From Deinandra increscens subsp. villosa (taxonomy: Eukaryota; Streptophyta; Magnoliopsida; Asterales; Asteraceae), in contig JBCNJP010000006.1 in assembly GCA_039602395.1 (NCBI GenBank), positions 8,772,766 to 8,836,765 on the forward strand: 64,000 bases of DNA, given 5' to 3'. Below are positions 12,438 to 24,042 of this stretch, piece after piece (the stretch's first letter is position 1; every line of letters starts with the position of its first letter). A model generated the notes under the pieces. It was given only the letters and a program-made list of their open reading frames with translations. It did not search any database and was not told the DNA's origin. Made by a program: the position numbers and the translations under genes.

Positions 12438-15400
12438 CTATACCCCATCTCGTCTAAAATCTTTGGCCATATGCACTAATATCTTTGTATTTTCCCGTGA
12501 TATCCCTCTTGACAATGCCACGTATAGTTGGCCATGCGAAAAAATAGAATCCGGTAGATAAACACCAACGGGGGGAATTGTTTGACCTTGTGCTTTATTG
12601 ATTGTCATGGCAAAGCTAAGTCGAACGGGAAACTGTTTTCTTTTCAGTTTGAACGGGAACATGTCTTCTTCAGAAAGAGACAGAGGGATTCTTGGCAAAA
12701 GCACTCGTTTTCCAATATGTTGGCCAACGGCTATTTCAGCATCAATAACATTGCGCTGGAAACCTTTGCATATCAATCTTGTGCCATTACATAGACCATG
12801 TGATGGATCTATATTCCGCAACAATATAATGGGGCATCCAACTTTTAGCCGAAGTTTATGAGGCGGCAAACCACTCACGGTTAGGGAGTTTAAGAACTCG
12901 ATAGGATATAAGTTGTTGCGATCGTCTTTTACCTCGTCAAAACTGTAATAAATTTTTTCCTTCCCTTCAAAAATTTCAACCATCTGATCATTAATCTCAT
13001 AAACACTCTCATTCTTAGTGGATAATATTGCTCTTGAGATTATATAATCTAAAGAATGCATATTTTCTTGAAGTGATGGAAAGATGGCATCAATCAATTC
13101 TTTTATAGAGTTTTCTCGGATGACCGATGGAATTGTCATGTCATCAGGAATACGAATAAAGCTTCCTTCGATCGATTCTTCGGTTCCATCACCCACTCTT
13201 AAAAGAAAACCAGAAAAACACGGATCATTAAGTGCTCTCATGTTAATGCTCAACTGCATTACTCTAGTTAAAGACCAAAGTGGTGACATTCGTAGGCTGG
13301 CGTCTACAATCTGCGCTCGAGTGCCGCATTTAATGACCGGCAACACCTGTCTGAAATCGCCTCCCATAACCATTATTTTTCCACCAAATGGGAGTCTAAC
13401 GCCTATAATGTCTTGCAATGTTCTATCTACCGCCTCTATCGCCTGTCGTTTTGCTATTGATGCTTCATCCCAAATGATTATTTTTGATGACCTAATTACT
13501 TCAGCTACTCCACTTTGTTTATTGATGTTTCACATCGAATTAATAGGGATCTTGAATCTCGAGTGCGTGGTTCTCCCACCTGGAATATTATTAGCTGCGG
13601 CACCTGATGAAGCTGTTGCTAGAGCAATTAAACCACGTGAACGAACTTCAGCAAGCAAAGCTTTGTACAAATATGTTTTCCCTGTTTCACCCGGACCATC
13701 TATAAAGAATACACCAGGTAAATCATTATTGACACGCGTCATGATCTCATCATACATGAATTTTTTATATGCATTAAGTGAATCTTTGGCATATAAATGT
13801 TCAGGTTCCACGACTATCCCATACTCCTCTTGTATCTCACGATGACCTCGAGACTGTAGGTTAACATCTCCTGTGATGTTAGGAAGATCGAAATCGTTCA
13901 GATTTTTATCCATAGATTGTAGAAATACATTAATTTTAGTAAGAACCATATTCCGAACTCGTTCTTCACTTTGACAATGTAATTTATGATCTTCAGCTAG
14001 TGAATCAAAGTGGTCATTCCATAACTTACGAACATCTCCAGGTTCACAAAAAATCATTATGGTCGCGAATAATCTTCTAAGAGCAACGGGAAATTGAAAT
14101 ATGGAGGCTTCCACGAGACAATGTGATAGACTTTCATCATTCTCTATTAAACCAATATCAAGAGCTGCTTTTCGGAATGTTGTGTGCTCTACACCATTAA
14201 CTGTGGGAAGGTCTTTAAAAGAAGTAGGCCCTTTGACATTTGACAACAATAGGCGTAGGTAATACCTTTCTCCTTCAGGTGGATTAGCTGAAACCATGCG
14301 ACCTCTTTGTGGTTTTTGTAAATGTGGATTCCAACGACGCGAGCTTGTATTCCACGTGAAGTGTTTTGGAAAATCTTTGTACAAATATTGTCTAGCCGTT
14401 TCATCCATTCTATTTTTATCAAAAAAGGCAGTTAACATTATTCTCTTATCTCTGTCCCTATCAACAATTTCAGACATTACCTCATCATCTCTAAATCTAA
14501 CCATCTGATTATTAGGGAGATGAAGTTGTAATGCCAACGCAGCAGGATAGATTTGAGAAAGACCGAAGGAAAAAATACGCCACATGGCCTCCGGGGGAGA
14601 TACGTAGCGTGCATCTTGAAATCTCTTTATCTCATTGATAACAACGTCTTGTGCATTTGGGTCGATTTGAATAACCTGTTTTCATGTCCTTTGTAAACAT
14701 ACTTGAATAAATATTTCACAGATTTTATACTTGAGCAAACCTCAACGTTGATGTGGCAGTTGAACATCATCAATAGCCTTGGGTTGTACGGGACAACCCA
14801 TCTGTTATCAAGAGTTTTTCCTCGTACGGACACTTCTATCCCGGTGTCTCTCCTTCGGTATAATGGATATGCATCAACTCCTTGTGTTGTCTGTTCATTA
14901 AATTGTCTAGGATAGCGAAAACGACAAGTTGGAGTATCACCCTGCATACAAGGACTGTTTGTTCGTAAATGTCCACAAGGACCATGAATCATGTGCTTGA
15001 CAACAACCTCATGCATTTTGGGATGTGTACATATGTTAGGGATTTCAGCACATACAACCTTATCATAATGGTCTGGATTACTGATTTTGTCTTCGAAGTA
15101 CATGATAAGAAGAAAATGTGCACGCGGCAAACTGCGCTTTTGAAACTCTATGACATAAACGTATGACTTAACTTTACCGAGGATATGTTTCTTGAATAGT
15201 TGTTCCTTAAGATCCTCTAATTTTGCACGAAACACTCTTGAAACAAGCTCTGGACGATCTTGTGTGGTTTGACCAACTTTTAAATTATCGGTTATCTCAT
15301 GCCACCCAGGATTACATGTCATTGTAAGAAATAAATCAAGCTTGCCGTCATCTTAAACTATAGTCATCGCATCTAGAAGTCGGAGACGCATGTCGCGAGG

Positions 15401-17337
15401 CCCTCCGATGAAAGATGCAGGCAAAACAATTCTCCTCCCGACCCTGTTTGGATTAACCTCACCAACAATGATGCAATCCACAATACCCTGGTACAAATCT
15501 GCCCTGATCTTAGCCTGGTTTAGTTCATGAAATTGTAAACGTGACGTCTCAATCTTTATGTAAACATCTACTACAAACTGTTGTAGCAATCTACCACCAA
15601 ACAGAAGCACATTCTCAATAGATCGAATTTGGAACTTGTAACAGTAGTACTCTCGCATAGCCACGGTTGTTCGACTACGTCGCGCGTTAGCCTCTGAATA
15701 ATGACAATGTTTAGAAAAGAAATTTGTTAAAAACAATACACATAGTGTATTATCATATGATCTTTATAACCAAAAAGGGTAAACTGTTGGTACCTTCCAT
15801 TTCCTCATCGTTGTCATCTTGATTGTTGTGAACTTCATTAACTGATGCTCCTTGACGTGGTATGTTGGGATGCAAACCTGGCTCGCCATTAGGGAAAATA
15901 AAGGATATGACAATGGATCGTAACAACCAAAATAAGGTTGAATTGTTTGACTATATTCAGACCTACCGTACACAACAATACTTCTTTTGTACGAAGTGAT
16001 ATTGTCATTACCTTCAACCCAGATACCAGCTACCTCAGATGTTATTGGTCGGTTATACACCCTTTGATCAAGTTCCACTGAAGCATTCAAAGTGACTCTA
16101 TAGTTGTCTAGAGGTCCTAGTTCCGCAAGACTTCGAAATGTGTTAACGTATGGGTTTCTAGAAAGAATATGTGTCAACATCTGAGTAATACTTCGATCAA
16201 GATTTGGCCATTGGAGTCTATGATCTAACTCAGTATCAGGATCATAAAAGTACAACTGTAAATACCTCTGAGTACCGTCCCTCGAAACTAATTGGTCGAT
16301 TTTGTGATATATTCCTTTATTAGCGCGGAAAGTATATACACCATCTCTGCTATTGGTCATTGTCTGATCCAATGTCACGCCCATTGAGGCGAAAGCAAAA
16401 TTGGTGTTATAAGCACGTATATGATGCCTAAATATTTTTCCAATTTCATCTTGGGACGTGAAAAGCTGGTACAATTCGTTTGGAATTTCTAAATTTGCTA
16501 ACCTTGCTTTCCCACTCATACAACAAAAGGTAGGAAATTCAAAAGTAAATCATTTTTCTCCACAATAAGGACAAGGACTCCGCTTATTTAAAACATGGTC
16601 GTCTCTAGGTATACCATCATAAACAAATTTGTATGGATCCTCTTCTACGTTCTCATCTGGAACACCTAAAAACTTCGTTATATGCTTTTCAACAGAAGTT
16701 TTAAAATACGTCAATTTTAATAATCCAAGATATTGTTAAACAGAAAGAAACCTTGTGATACTACAGGCATGACTTTATTTAAGACACACTGGTTTTCATT
16801 GTTCACATCTTGGATGGATGGTTGATGCATAACTTCTTGAAACTGGTGTAATAGTGCACGCGGTTGAATACGAATACCTAAGACATTCGTAGTATTAAGG
16901 GACGAGAGTTTATAAAAATGTAAAATTGAATAGAGAGCGTTGCTAAATAAATAGAAACCTCGTGATATGCGAGGCATGACTTGGTTAATTACTGAGGGGA
17001 GTGTGGTTGTCGGTGTAATATCGTCAGTCCTACTTTGTGTTTCAGTTGTATTCTCGTGTGTCATGTGACTACTATTACTTTCGGACAGATCGTTGGTACC
17101 AACTTTTGATACTTTGTTATTCTCTCTGCGCTTAGCATAATACCGTGCGTTATATTCTTTTCTTTTTTCAGCTGACGTAAATTCATTTGAGGTTGACGCA
17201 ACATTTTGATCTTGTGGTTGTCTATTCTCTTTGCGCTTAGCGTAATACCGTGCATTATATTCTTTTCTTTTTTTAGTTGACATAGATGCATTTGAGGTAG
17301 AAGCACCATTATGATCTTTTAGTTTTCCATTAGTCAT
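12438..17337 (-). pseudogene. Helitron Rep-helicase (RepHel) pseudogene
   Basis: In plant Helitrons this protein nicks and unwinds DNA for rolling-circle transposition. On the minus strand the parts come in order. A basic N-terminus with two KRKEYNARYYAKR repeats lies at 17337-16717. The Helitron-like N-terminal domain lies at 16519-15353. The Rep domain at 15322-14627 has EFQKRSLPRAHFLLI and KYLFKYVYKGHE, carrying the two tyrosines. A Pif1-type helicase follows at 14585-12438, with Walker A GPGETGKT, Walker B IIWDEAS and GDFRQVLPV. Defects are clear. The HUH motif reads RAH instead of HAH (CGT codon near 15113). There is a TAA between Rep segments near 15355 and a likely one-base loss in an A-run near 14683. 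A TGA inside the helicase lies near 13531, upstream of Walker B. The gene is therefore dead, but every domain is still recognisable. Confidence 0.93.
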
Positions 17338-17448
17338 TGTAAATTGAAAATTGCTTTGTAAATAAAATAAAAGAGTGTTATTACAGACAATGAATGTTTT
17401 AAAGCCGCATAGTCAATAAATTACATGAAAACAAAAGGTGAAGTGAAA

Positions 17449-18510
17449 CTAAAGCGTTGGTGAAACAACAGTCTCGAGAAACATTGCACCGTTTTTTAGG
17501 CGAAAGAAAGTAGGATGATAAAAACATTTGAAGGGCTTCGTATCGACCAGGATTTCATAAATCTTCCTCTGCTTAGTCATCAACTGGCAATTACCGTTTG
17601 TCATAAAATGTGTCATGCTGCACAATTGATCCAATGTCTTCATTTGAGGAAATGAGAAAACCTTAATCCATTGTTCCCCTTCTAGCTTCCACAAATCAAT
17701 TGACATCTCACGATAACCGGTGCTCACAAACATGTGAAGTTCTTCCTTTACATTCAATAATTCTCCTTTATAAATTCCAACACAAGGAACCGGTGGAAAG
17801 CTTATCTCCTTAAACTGCTCCAAATTAACATCGAAGCAAATCACTACGTTTACTCCGTCAACGTAGCTTTCAGAAAGCGTGAAATATAGAGTGTCACCGC
17901 ATAAAGTACTGGATGACCAATAAAAATTTGGGCTAGTGTACTCCGGTCTTGTTTCGAAAGGTATATTCCTCCAAGAGCCAAGTCTTCTCTAATAGACATG
18001 GACGCCATATACACCACGCCTACGCTTAATATGCAGGACCTTGTAATCTTCCGAAGCGTCAATGTATAACCCAATCGCATCAAGATTATTTAAATACATG
18101 CCGAGAAAATCAGGTGTTGACAAATTCTTGTAAGCACAAGTGACTGGATTCTAAAGAAGCATGTCAAACTCTCTCTCCAAGCAAAAAAGCAACAATCCAT
18201 CCAAATGTGAATCGATAGAGATGTCATTGAATGGAAAATTAACAATGGTGTCTGGCCCATAATCACATGACTGAATGTCGATTGTATGAACAGTGCATCT
18301 TAGGTCGCCAACCTTAAGAATTCTTTGATTAGATGAACTTAATGATCGAACAATGTTTCTTAGCAAAGTCTTTTGTTAAAAGTAAGGCATACCATTGCTT
18401 ACAAACAGACTTAGATAGGCCTACAACCTTCGCGGGCGCCCTTGTTAATATCTCAGACACGATTATATCATCAAAAAAGGTAAACCATTGTGATACCCTT
18501 GTTTACCACG
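17449..18510 (-). pseudogene. Captured F-box protein gene with F-box-associated domain
   Basis: Minus-strand translation near 18500-18370 gives DDIIVSEILTRAPAK and SVCKQWYALL, a recognisable F-box motif (SCF ubiquitin-ligase adaptor). Downstream parts resemble the F-box-associated domain: LDGLLLFCL near 18190, EDYKVLHIKRRRGVYGVHVY near 18030, LGSWRNIPFETRPEY near 17960, then CFDVNLEQFKEISFPP and IDLWKLEGEQWIKVFSFP to the stop at 17449. In-frame stops, including a TAG after VHVY near 17990, break the gene. It is on the same strand as RepHel and just upstream of it. F-box proteins are not Helitron functions, so this is most simply a host gene picked up by the element. Confidence 0.8.
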
Positions 18511-19104
18511 AATAACAACTAATTAGTCTATATTAAGGAAAGTATAGTTGATACAGCTAACCTACCAATTAGTATTTCAGCGGTAAATATACTATGAAAA
18601 ATGCAACAAAGTACATGTAAGCAAAGTCATAAAGTAGTTCTAAGAACATAATAAAAAATACATCCATTCGAAAACAAACAATACATTCCAAAACATATTA
18701 AGAACGCATAATCCTAATATGGTGAGCCTCTGGCATGTCGGGTTCATAGACGATCCTGATATACTTTGTTGACTCCAAAATATTCACTGAAGACTAGTAT
18801 ATATATATATATAATAGATTGTAAAATTTGGGTTAACGCGAGAAGTTTAATTTTATTTAAAAAATATATATGTAGATTAAAACGTACTTGTACGCTTGCG
18901 AACCAGCTTGACCCTAGATATATAGACAATAGATTGCTCGAAAGGCGTTCAACAACAAAACCTCCGGCGGGTCGTATAGAAATATTTGTATTGTTTTGTC
19001 ACTGTGACATGTAATTTGTATTGCCATTCATAATAAAATAAGTAATTATAAAGAAACTAAAAAGAATATATGTAATTTTTATTTTTATATGAAAAATGGC
19101 TTAC
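18511..19104. other. Helitron interior without a recognised gene
   Basis: AT-rich sequence between the F-box remnant and the RPA-like remnant. It includes a short TA microsatellite near 18798-18813. No convincing coding segment is seen on either strand. Confidence 0.6.
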
Positions 19105-19790
19105 GTAACATCTTGAAGTTCCAAAACAAAATGTAGAAATCGTCGCTCATGACGTATTATCTTCCCTAAGACATCTACAACAAATTAACAATTAGTGATA
19201 TTACATAGTGTACTATAGATTTTTTTTTGTATCAAAAATACTTATACGTACCGGTAATTAGTTTTAAAGATGTCTTGTCATGCGCAAGTGTTTCTATAGA
19301 AGGCACTTACGGATATAAACGGAATCCTCTTGGAACATCATTTGAAAATGGAAGTAATCTAGTTTGTTCACCAATCAAAATCTTCAAATCACTCGCATAT
19401 AAGACGTAGTTTTCATGTCTCGGCCATTCTTCATAAGCGAAACTCTCAATTTGGAAACGATGTAGTACAAACATGTTGTCTACCAGTTCTAGGTTTTTGT
19501 AAAGTTTTATTAATGGTTCCATGACGAAACCCACCATTCTTTGTCTCTAAAAAACAAAAATAAATCTAGTGATTTGACCACAAAATTGACATTATTTTAA
19601 ATATGTACAAATGATCTTACGCTTTGGTCAAGAAAAATAATCCATAATTTGTTTTCACGGACGAAAGGCAAAACGAACTCAACCCAGACGAAAGTCACAG
19701 TATACCAAGGTCCATATTGTGTGAGTGACGAAAATGAATAAACAATTGAATGTTTTTCCATGATTGTAGCTGATCTTAAGAACATATATA
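19105..19790 (-). pseudogene. Helitron RPA-like (OB-fold) gene remnant, spliced
   Basis: Many plant Helitrons carry a gene related to the large subunit of replication protein A, a single-stranded DNA-binding protein. On the minus strand one exon ends ENKLWIIFLDQS at 19621 with a GTAAGA donor. A TTTTTAG acceptor at 19547 starts the next exon (RQRMVGFVMEPLIKLYK, then FVLHRFQIESFAYEEW and LLPFSNDVPRGF). This frame runs through one TAA near 19306 into ETLAHDKTSLKLIT. A GTACGT donor near 19251 and a TTGTAG acceptor at 19175 then join in frame to DVLGKIIRHERRF and VLELQDVT. The DVLGKI block and the order of segments fit RPA70-type OB-folds. Family assignment rests on remembered patterns, so it is moderate. 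Confidence 0.55.
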
Positions 19791-22700
19791 TATAATATGC
19801 TTAAAACATCACGTATATCTAAAAACGAACTCTTATCTAAATGCAAGAAAATGAATTTTTTACCTATCACATTAACACACATTCACAAATGATGGTAACA
19901 CACAATTATAATAGCATAAACTTTGTTATGAATATATGGACTTTAGACATCATAAATTAGTTATGAAAAATGTATCGTTGTACCTTGAGTTGAGATGAAC
20001 TTGAGATGAACTTGAGCTTGGACTTGATAAACTTCAAAATCTTCCTTAACACAAATAAGCTAGTTACAAACTTACTCTCAACATGAAAATAAATTTAAAG
20101 GTCTAATAAAAAAAATATGAAACATGAAGTAAATGAAGTTGACATTGCTATCTATCAAAAAACCACATAAAGAATTGGTCTAAATCGTGATGGTTGAGTA
20201 GCAAAACAAGTAACTCTCAAATGAATTCGTGTAGCAATAATAGAAAGAAAGAAAGAAACATGTAAATGATAATCGCTAAATCAATAAAAAATACAATAGC
20301 AAATAAATTTAACAAAAAGAACCATACCAAATTATCAAAATCTACACCTATAATGATACTAATTACTACAAAATCCACTTAAGTAATAAATAATATGAAA
20401 ACTGTAATTCAATTTCTAAAGCTTCTCATAGGATACAAATGCTAGAACTCAAAACTTCTATTTGATTTCGACAAAGACAATACTTATAACCACTCAAGAG
20501 CCAAAACTGGTCGTAAATAGAACCTAATGAGTCACTGCAAAGAAAAGACATACCTGTAGAGGCAGCTGAACAAAGAAGTACCCACTAACCTACAATCACA
20601 AAAACGATAGTAAAATGAGTTAGAAAGTATAAATCTAAAACTTAAAAAATAGCACCAACTCATTGAAAGTCATAACTGAAAGAGGTCCATTGTCAGCTTA
20701 AAAATATTCTAATTTAAATCTATAGCTAATATGATAATAACATCTCAGAAAAGCAAATGACAATGAAACCATTCAAATTCATAAGTAAAATTAGATAAAA
20801 AAAAGCCTATGTTAGGTATGGAGACTCAAATGGGTCAAAAATAAATATTTTAAATTGACTACAAAGTTCAATCTTCAAGTAGGCTGTTAATTTTACAAAT
20901 AAAAAGTTGAAGATGGACAATGTCATGGACTTTAGTTCATCCAGCTAGATTTAACTAACATTAGTTCAAAATGAGGGACAAATATTTACTACAAAACGGA
21001 AATTTTAGAAATCAGGTGATGAAATCAAATAGACTGGTGAGGCAACCTTATTCTCCCTGATCATGAAATGGAAATAGGGCTTGTTGTCAAAAATGAAATC
21101 TCATTCAAAATTAAATCAGGGAAAACCAACATGCGGGAGGAATAAGATAAATACATATGAAAATCAGTTAAGAACACAAAAGAAAAGAATTAACATCAAA
21201 CAATTAACATCAGTTCAAAATGAGGGATGAAACTCCAAAAAATCGGAGAAAAAGAGAGAACCAGATGATAAGGTGTTCTTAATTAGGGCATACAACAAAT
21301 AAGAACTAATAACAATCTGCCTTAGAATAATAACTGAGTTTGTCTTGGATTCTTAATGAAAAATTGTATGAGTAAAAGTTTAAAGTTGTTTATGAGCTTA
21401 AAACTCAACCTAGCCATGTATTATATTTTGGTACCCTTTTAGAAAAAAAAATAGCTCATTTGAAGCCTAATAGTGCTACAAATGAGAACCATGAGGTTTA
21501 GACCATCTTTAGGAAAAAATCACTACTCATCAAGTTTGATGGGGTCTGGGCTAACTGAGATTGTTAGTGGAAAAGGGGAAAGTGGGCATATAATGTTTTT
21601 GGTGGTAATCAACCCTGCTGGGGAAGGGTATTACTATTGTGGACTAATATTCCATGGCAAGAGGATCATAGATCCGGGTGTTTGAATCATTCTATAGGGA
21701 CATGGAATCAAGTATTGAGGCTTCTCTTGTTGGTTTGATGTTCTATTTCACCTTGCTAGCTTTTATTATATGGTGTTGGCCCTTTTAAAAATATATTTAT
21801 TTTGACACAGAAATCAAGTATTGAAGTTATACACAACAATCAAGCTAAACATGAGAACCATGAGGTCTATACCATTTGACACAACATATCAATTGTACAA
21901 TAAAAGCTAGCAATCATTCATTTGAAATGAAGTACCAAAGTGCTAATATTCATTTAAAATTACCTAAAAGGAACTTGGAGGATAGATACAACATTAAATC
22001 CTTTTGCACAACAATCAAACTATCAAAGTTTCAAAGACCTATTTCAAGTATCTGCTTTGTAGCCACAACAATGTTTTGTGGCAGAAATATATGTAGGAGC
22101 AATAGAAGGTGGAAGTTCTTGACACACAAATTTGTAAAAAATATGTAGGAGCAATCCTTTTAACCAAAAGCAGAGAGCTAGAAGGTTGGCTAAGTTTTTA
22201 TTGAAATCACAGACCCATATAATACGCTTTTAACCAAAAGCATATTATGGTTTTTATGGCTAAGTTTTTAAGGTCGCAAAATCCTTTTCACCAAAAATAT
22301 GTAACAGCACCTCTATAATCTGCAATGAAAATGGTCTTAAATGAAATGTAGATGAACTTAAAATGTGAAAGGCACAGTCAGATGAGATTTCTTAAAAGGA
22401 GTGATTCTAACACCAAATTCTTTTGTAAATGTCATATAGTTATACTTAAAAATAAATTATCTCCCTTTAGAATCAGATTAGTTAACCCACCACTCTTTAA
22501 GAGGACTAATTTTGAACATGAAAAACATAGACAAAAACAAAAACAAAAAACCCAAGACAACGCAGACACAAAACGGAAACACAAATGAACAACCTCAGAT
22601 CGATTAAGTGGTGAAACCAACATGCACCACATCATTATTAAAGGATTTTGTATAGGATGAAGCTTATAAATTCACTTATATATTTTGTAACGCTCACTTC

Positions 22701-23599
22701 AAATTTATAATACTGCAACACATCATGTTTAAAAGGAAAAACATATTTGTATAAGATGATGATGAAGTTTTATCACTCTTTTAACATCAAAAATCATTCA
22801 GAGAGAACATTATGATGAATTGGAATTGCTTGAATACACACATCAAATCAAATTTCTCTAACACAAATAAAAAAAGATGGTAGCACGCAAGATTTGCTAA
22901 ACAAAAAAAAAAACAAATTTCTCAACACAAATAAAAAAGAAACTGACCTTAGCAGAGATGAAGTTGGAGATCTTTAAGCTACAACATTGATAAACACAGA
23001 CAATCAGACTTTGTATAAACAATTAAGCAGTTGTAAAAAGGAATCAGAATTTAAGCAGTGTATCTATACCTCAGGGATTTAAGAAGTTACAAGAAATCGT
23101 AAGAAATCGGAAGATGGTGGATTGTGTGTATATATGGGGTGATTTCAAATCGGAAGATGGTAGCATAGTTTTTGAATTTCAATCGACCGCCAGCCTCTGT
23201 GCGTGTTTCCGATGGCCTACAGACCTGCAATCAATAGCGAAAAGTGAAAGAGCCTATCGCATCTCGCCTGTAAGGTCACTGGTTCTAGTTTTCCTTTTGG
23301 GGTTCGGTTGAAGAAGGGTTCTGGTCCGTGAAAGAGGATTTACTTTTGGGGTTCGGTTGAAGAAGGGTTCTGTTCCCAATGCCCAGCAATCCTGAATCAA
23401 CAGTGAAGAAGAAAAGAGGATGTACCATATCAACAGTGATCTGGACTTTTATCGTTAACTCTATTTGGTTCAAGAAGAAAAGAGGATTTAAGAGTTAACT
23501 CTATTTGGTTCAAGAAGAACTGGTCTGGACTTTTATCGTTCATGTGGAACTGAGCATGCTTCTCCTTGTTGTATATTATGCTAATCCTTTTAAATTTAA
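19791..23599. other. Helitron 5' interior, AT-rich, no recognised gene
   Basis: About 3.8 kb of AT-rich sequence. Short ORFs at 21473-21685 and 21876-22148 have no recognisable motif. Local direct repeats include TTTTAACCAAAAGCA (two copies near 22160-22240) and GGGGTTCGGTTGAAGAAGGGTTCTG reduced to two copies near 23298 and 23348. A CTCTATTTGGTTCAAGAAGAA unit is also doubled near 23460-23520. Some of this may be captured host intron or UTR, but I cannot identify a source. Confidence 0.55.
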
Positions 23600-23646
23600 G
23601 AGTTTACATTAAGAGTTTAAAAAAATGCTTTATATAGTAGTAAAGA
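23600..23646 (-). other. Helitron 5' terminus
   Basis: The minus strand begins TCTTTACTACTATATAAAGC, matching the conserved TC-initial 5' end of plant Helitrons. The base before it on that strand is A, as expected for A^T insertion. Confidence 0.85.
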
Positions 23647-24042
23647 TATAATCTTATTTATTTTATTTTATTTTATTTTATTTTAAAAATATTCTCTTCT
23701 AAACTAACCTTAGATCTGGCTAGATGATAAGAGCAGACTGATTCCAGAGCTCTCATTTTCCATTGTGTCCTTAACGACCCCGATTCAACTCAACACTACT
23801 ATACTGCACCATGATGGGTATACTTTCCCGTGTAATGTGGTGAAATAGTAGTTGTCAAGAAAATCAGGTTTTAAGAATTTAAAAGCTTACAATTGCTAAA
23901 ATAGGTTTGAAAAATATTGTCATATTTTAAGTACACCTAAGCACACGACCAACAACATTCAGTTCGGATTCGGTTCAGATCAGTTTGGTTTAACAGATTC
24001 AGTTCAGACCAGTTCGGGTAAAAAAAATTCAAGGATTTTAAG
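23647..24042 (+). other. Resumed flank, TTTTA microsatellite and copia-type 5' leader
   Basis: The sequence interrupted by the Helitron resumes at 23647. An imperfect TTTTA pentanucleotide run lies at about 23655-23690. From about 23960 the text is rich in TTCGGTTCAGATCAGTT-type motifs. A related motif set (GAACTGAACCG) precedes the minus-strand gag at 31500-31760, so 23960-24042 is probably the 5' leader of the following element. I found no LTR for it on this side. Confidence 0.5.

Larger units (their letters stand above)
11640..23646 (-). mobile_element. Helitron, 12,007 bp, with both termini
   Basis: On the minus strand the element starts TCTTTACTACTATATAAAG at 23646, a classic Helitron 5' end. 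It finishes with a GC-rich short hairpin and CTAG at 11643-11640. The host bases flanking it on the minus strand are A upstream (complement of T at 23647) and T downstream (complement of A at 11639), the expected A^T insertion site. There are no terminal inverted repeats or target duplication. Inside are a degenerate Rep-helicase gene, an RPA-like gene and an F-box gene remnant, all on the same strand. The element is too mutated to move itself but could have been mobilised by relatives. Confidence 0.88.

Noticed and set aside
21473..21685. 70-aa plus-strand ORF in the Helitron
   Set aside because: No motif, no splice context and opposite to the gene strand of the element.
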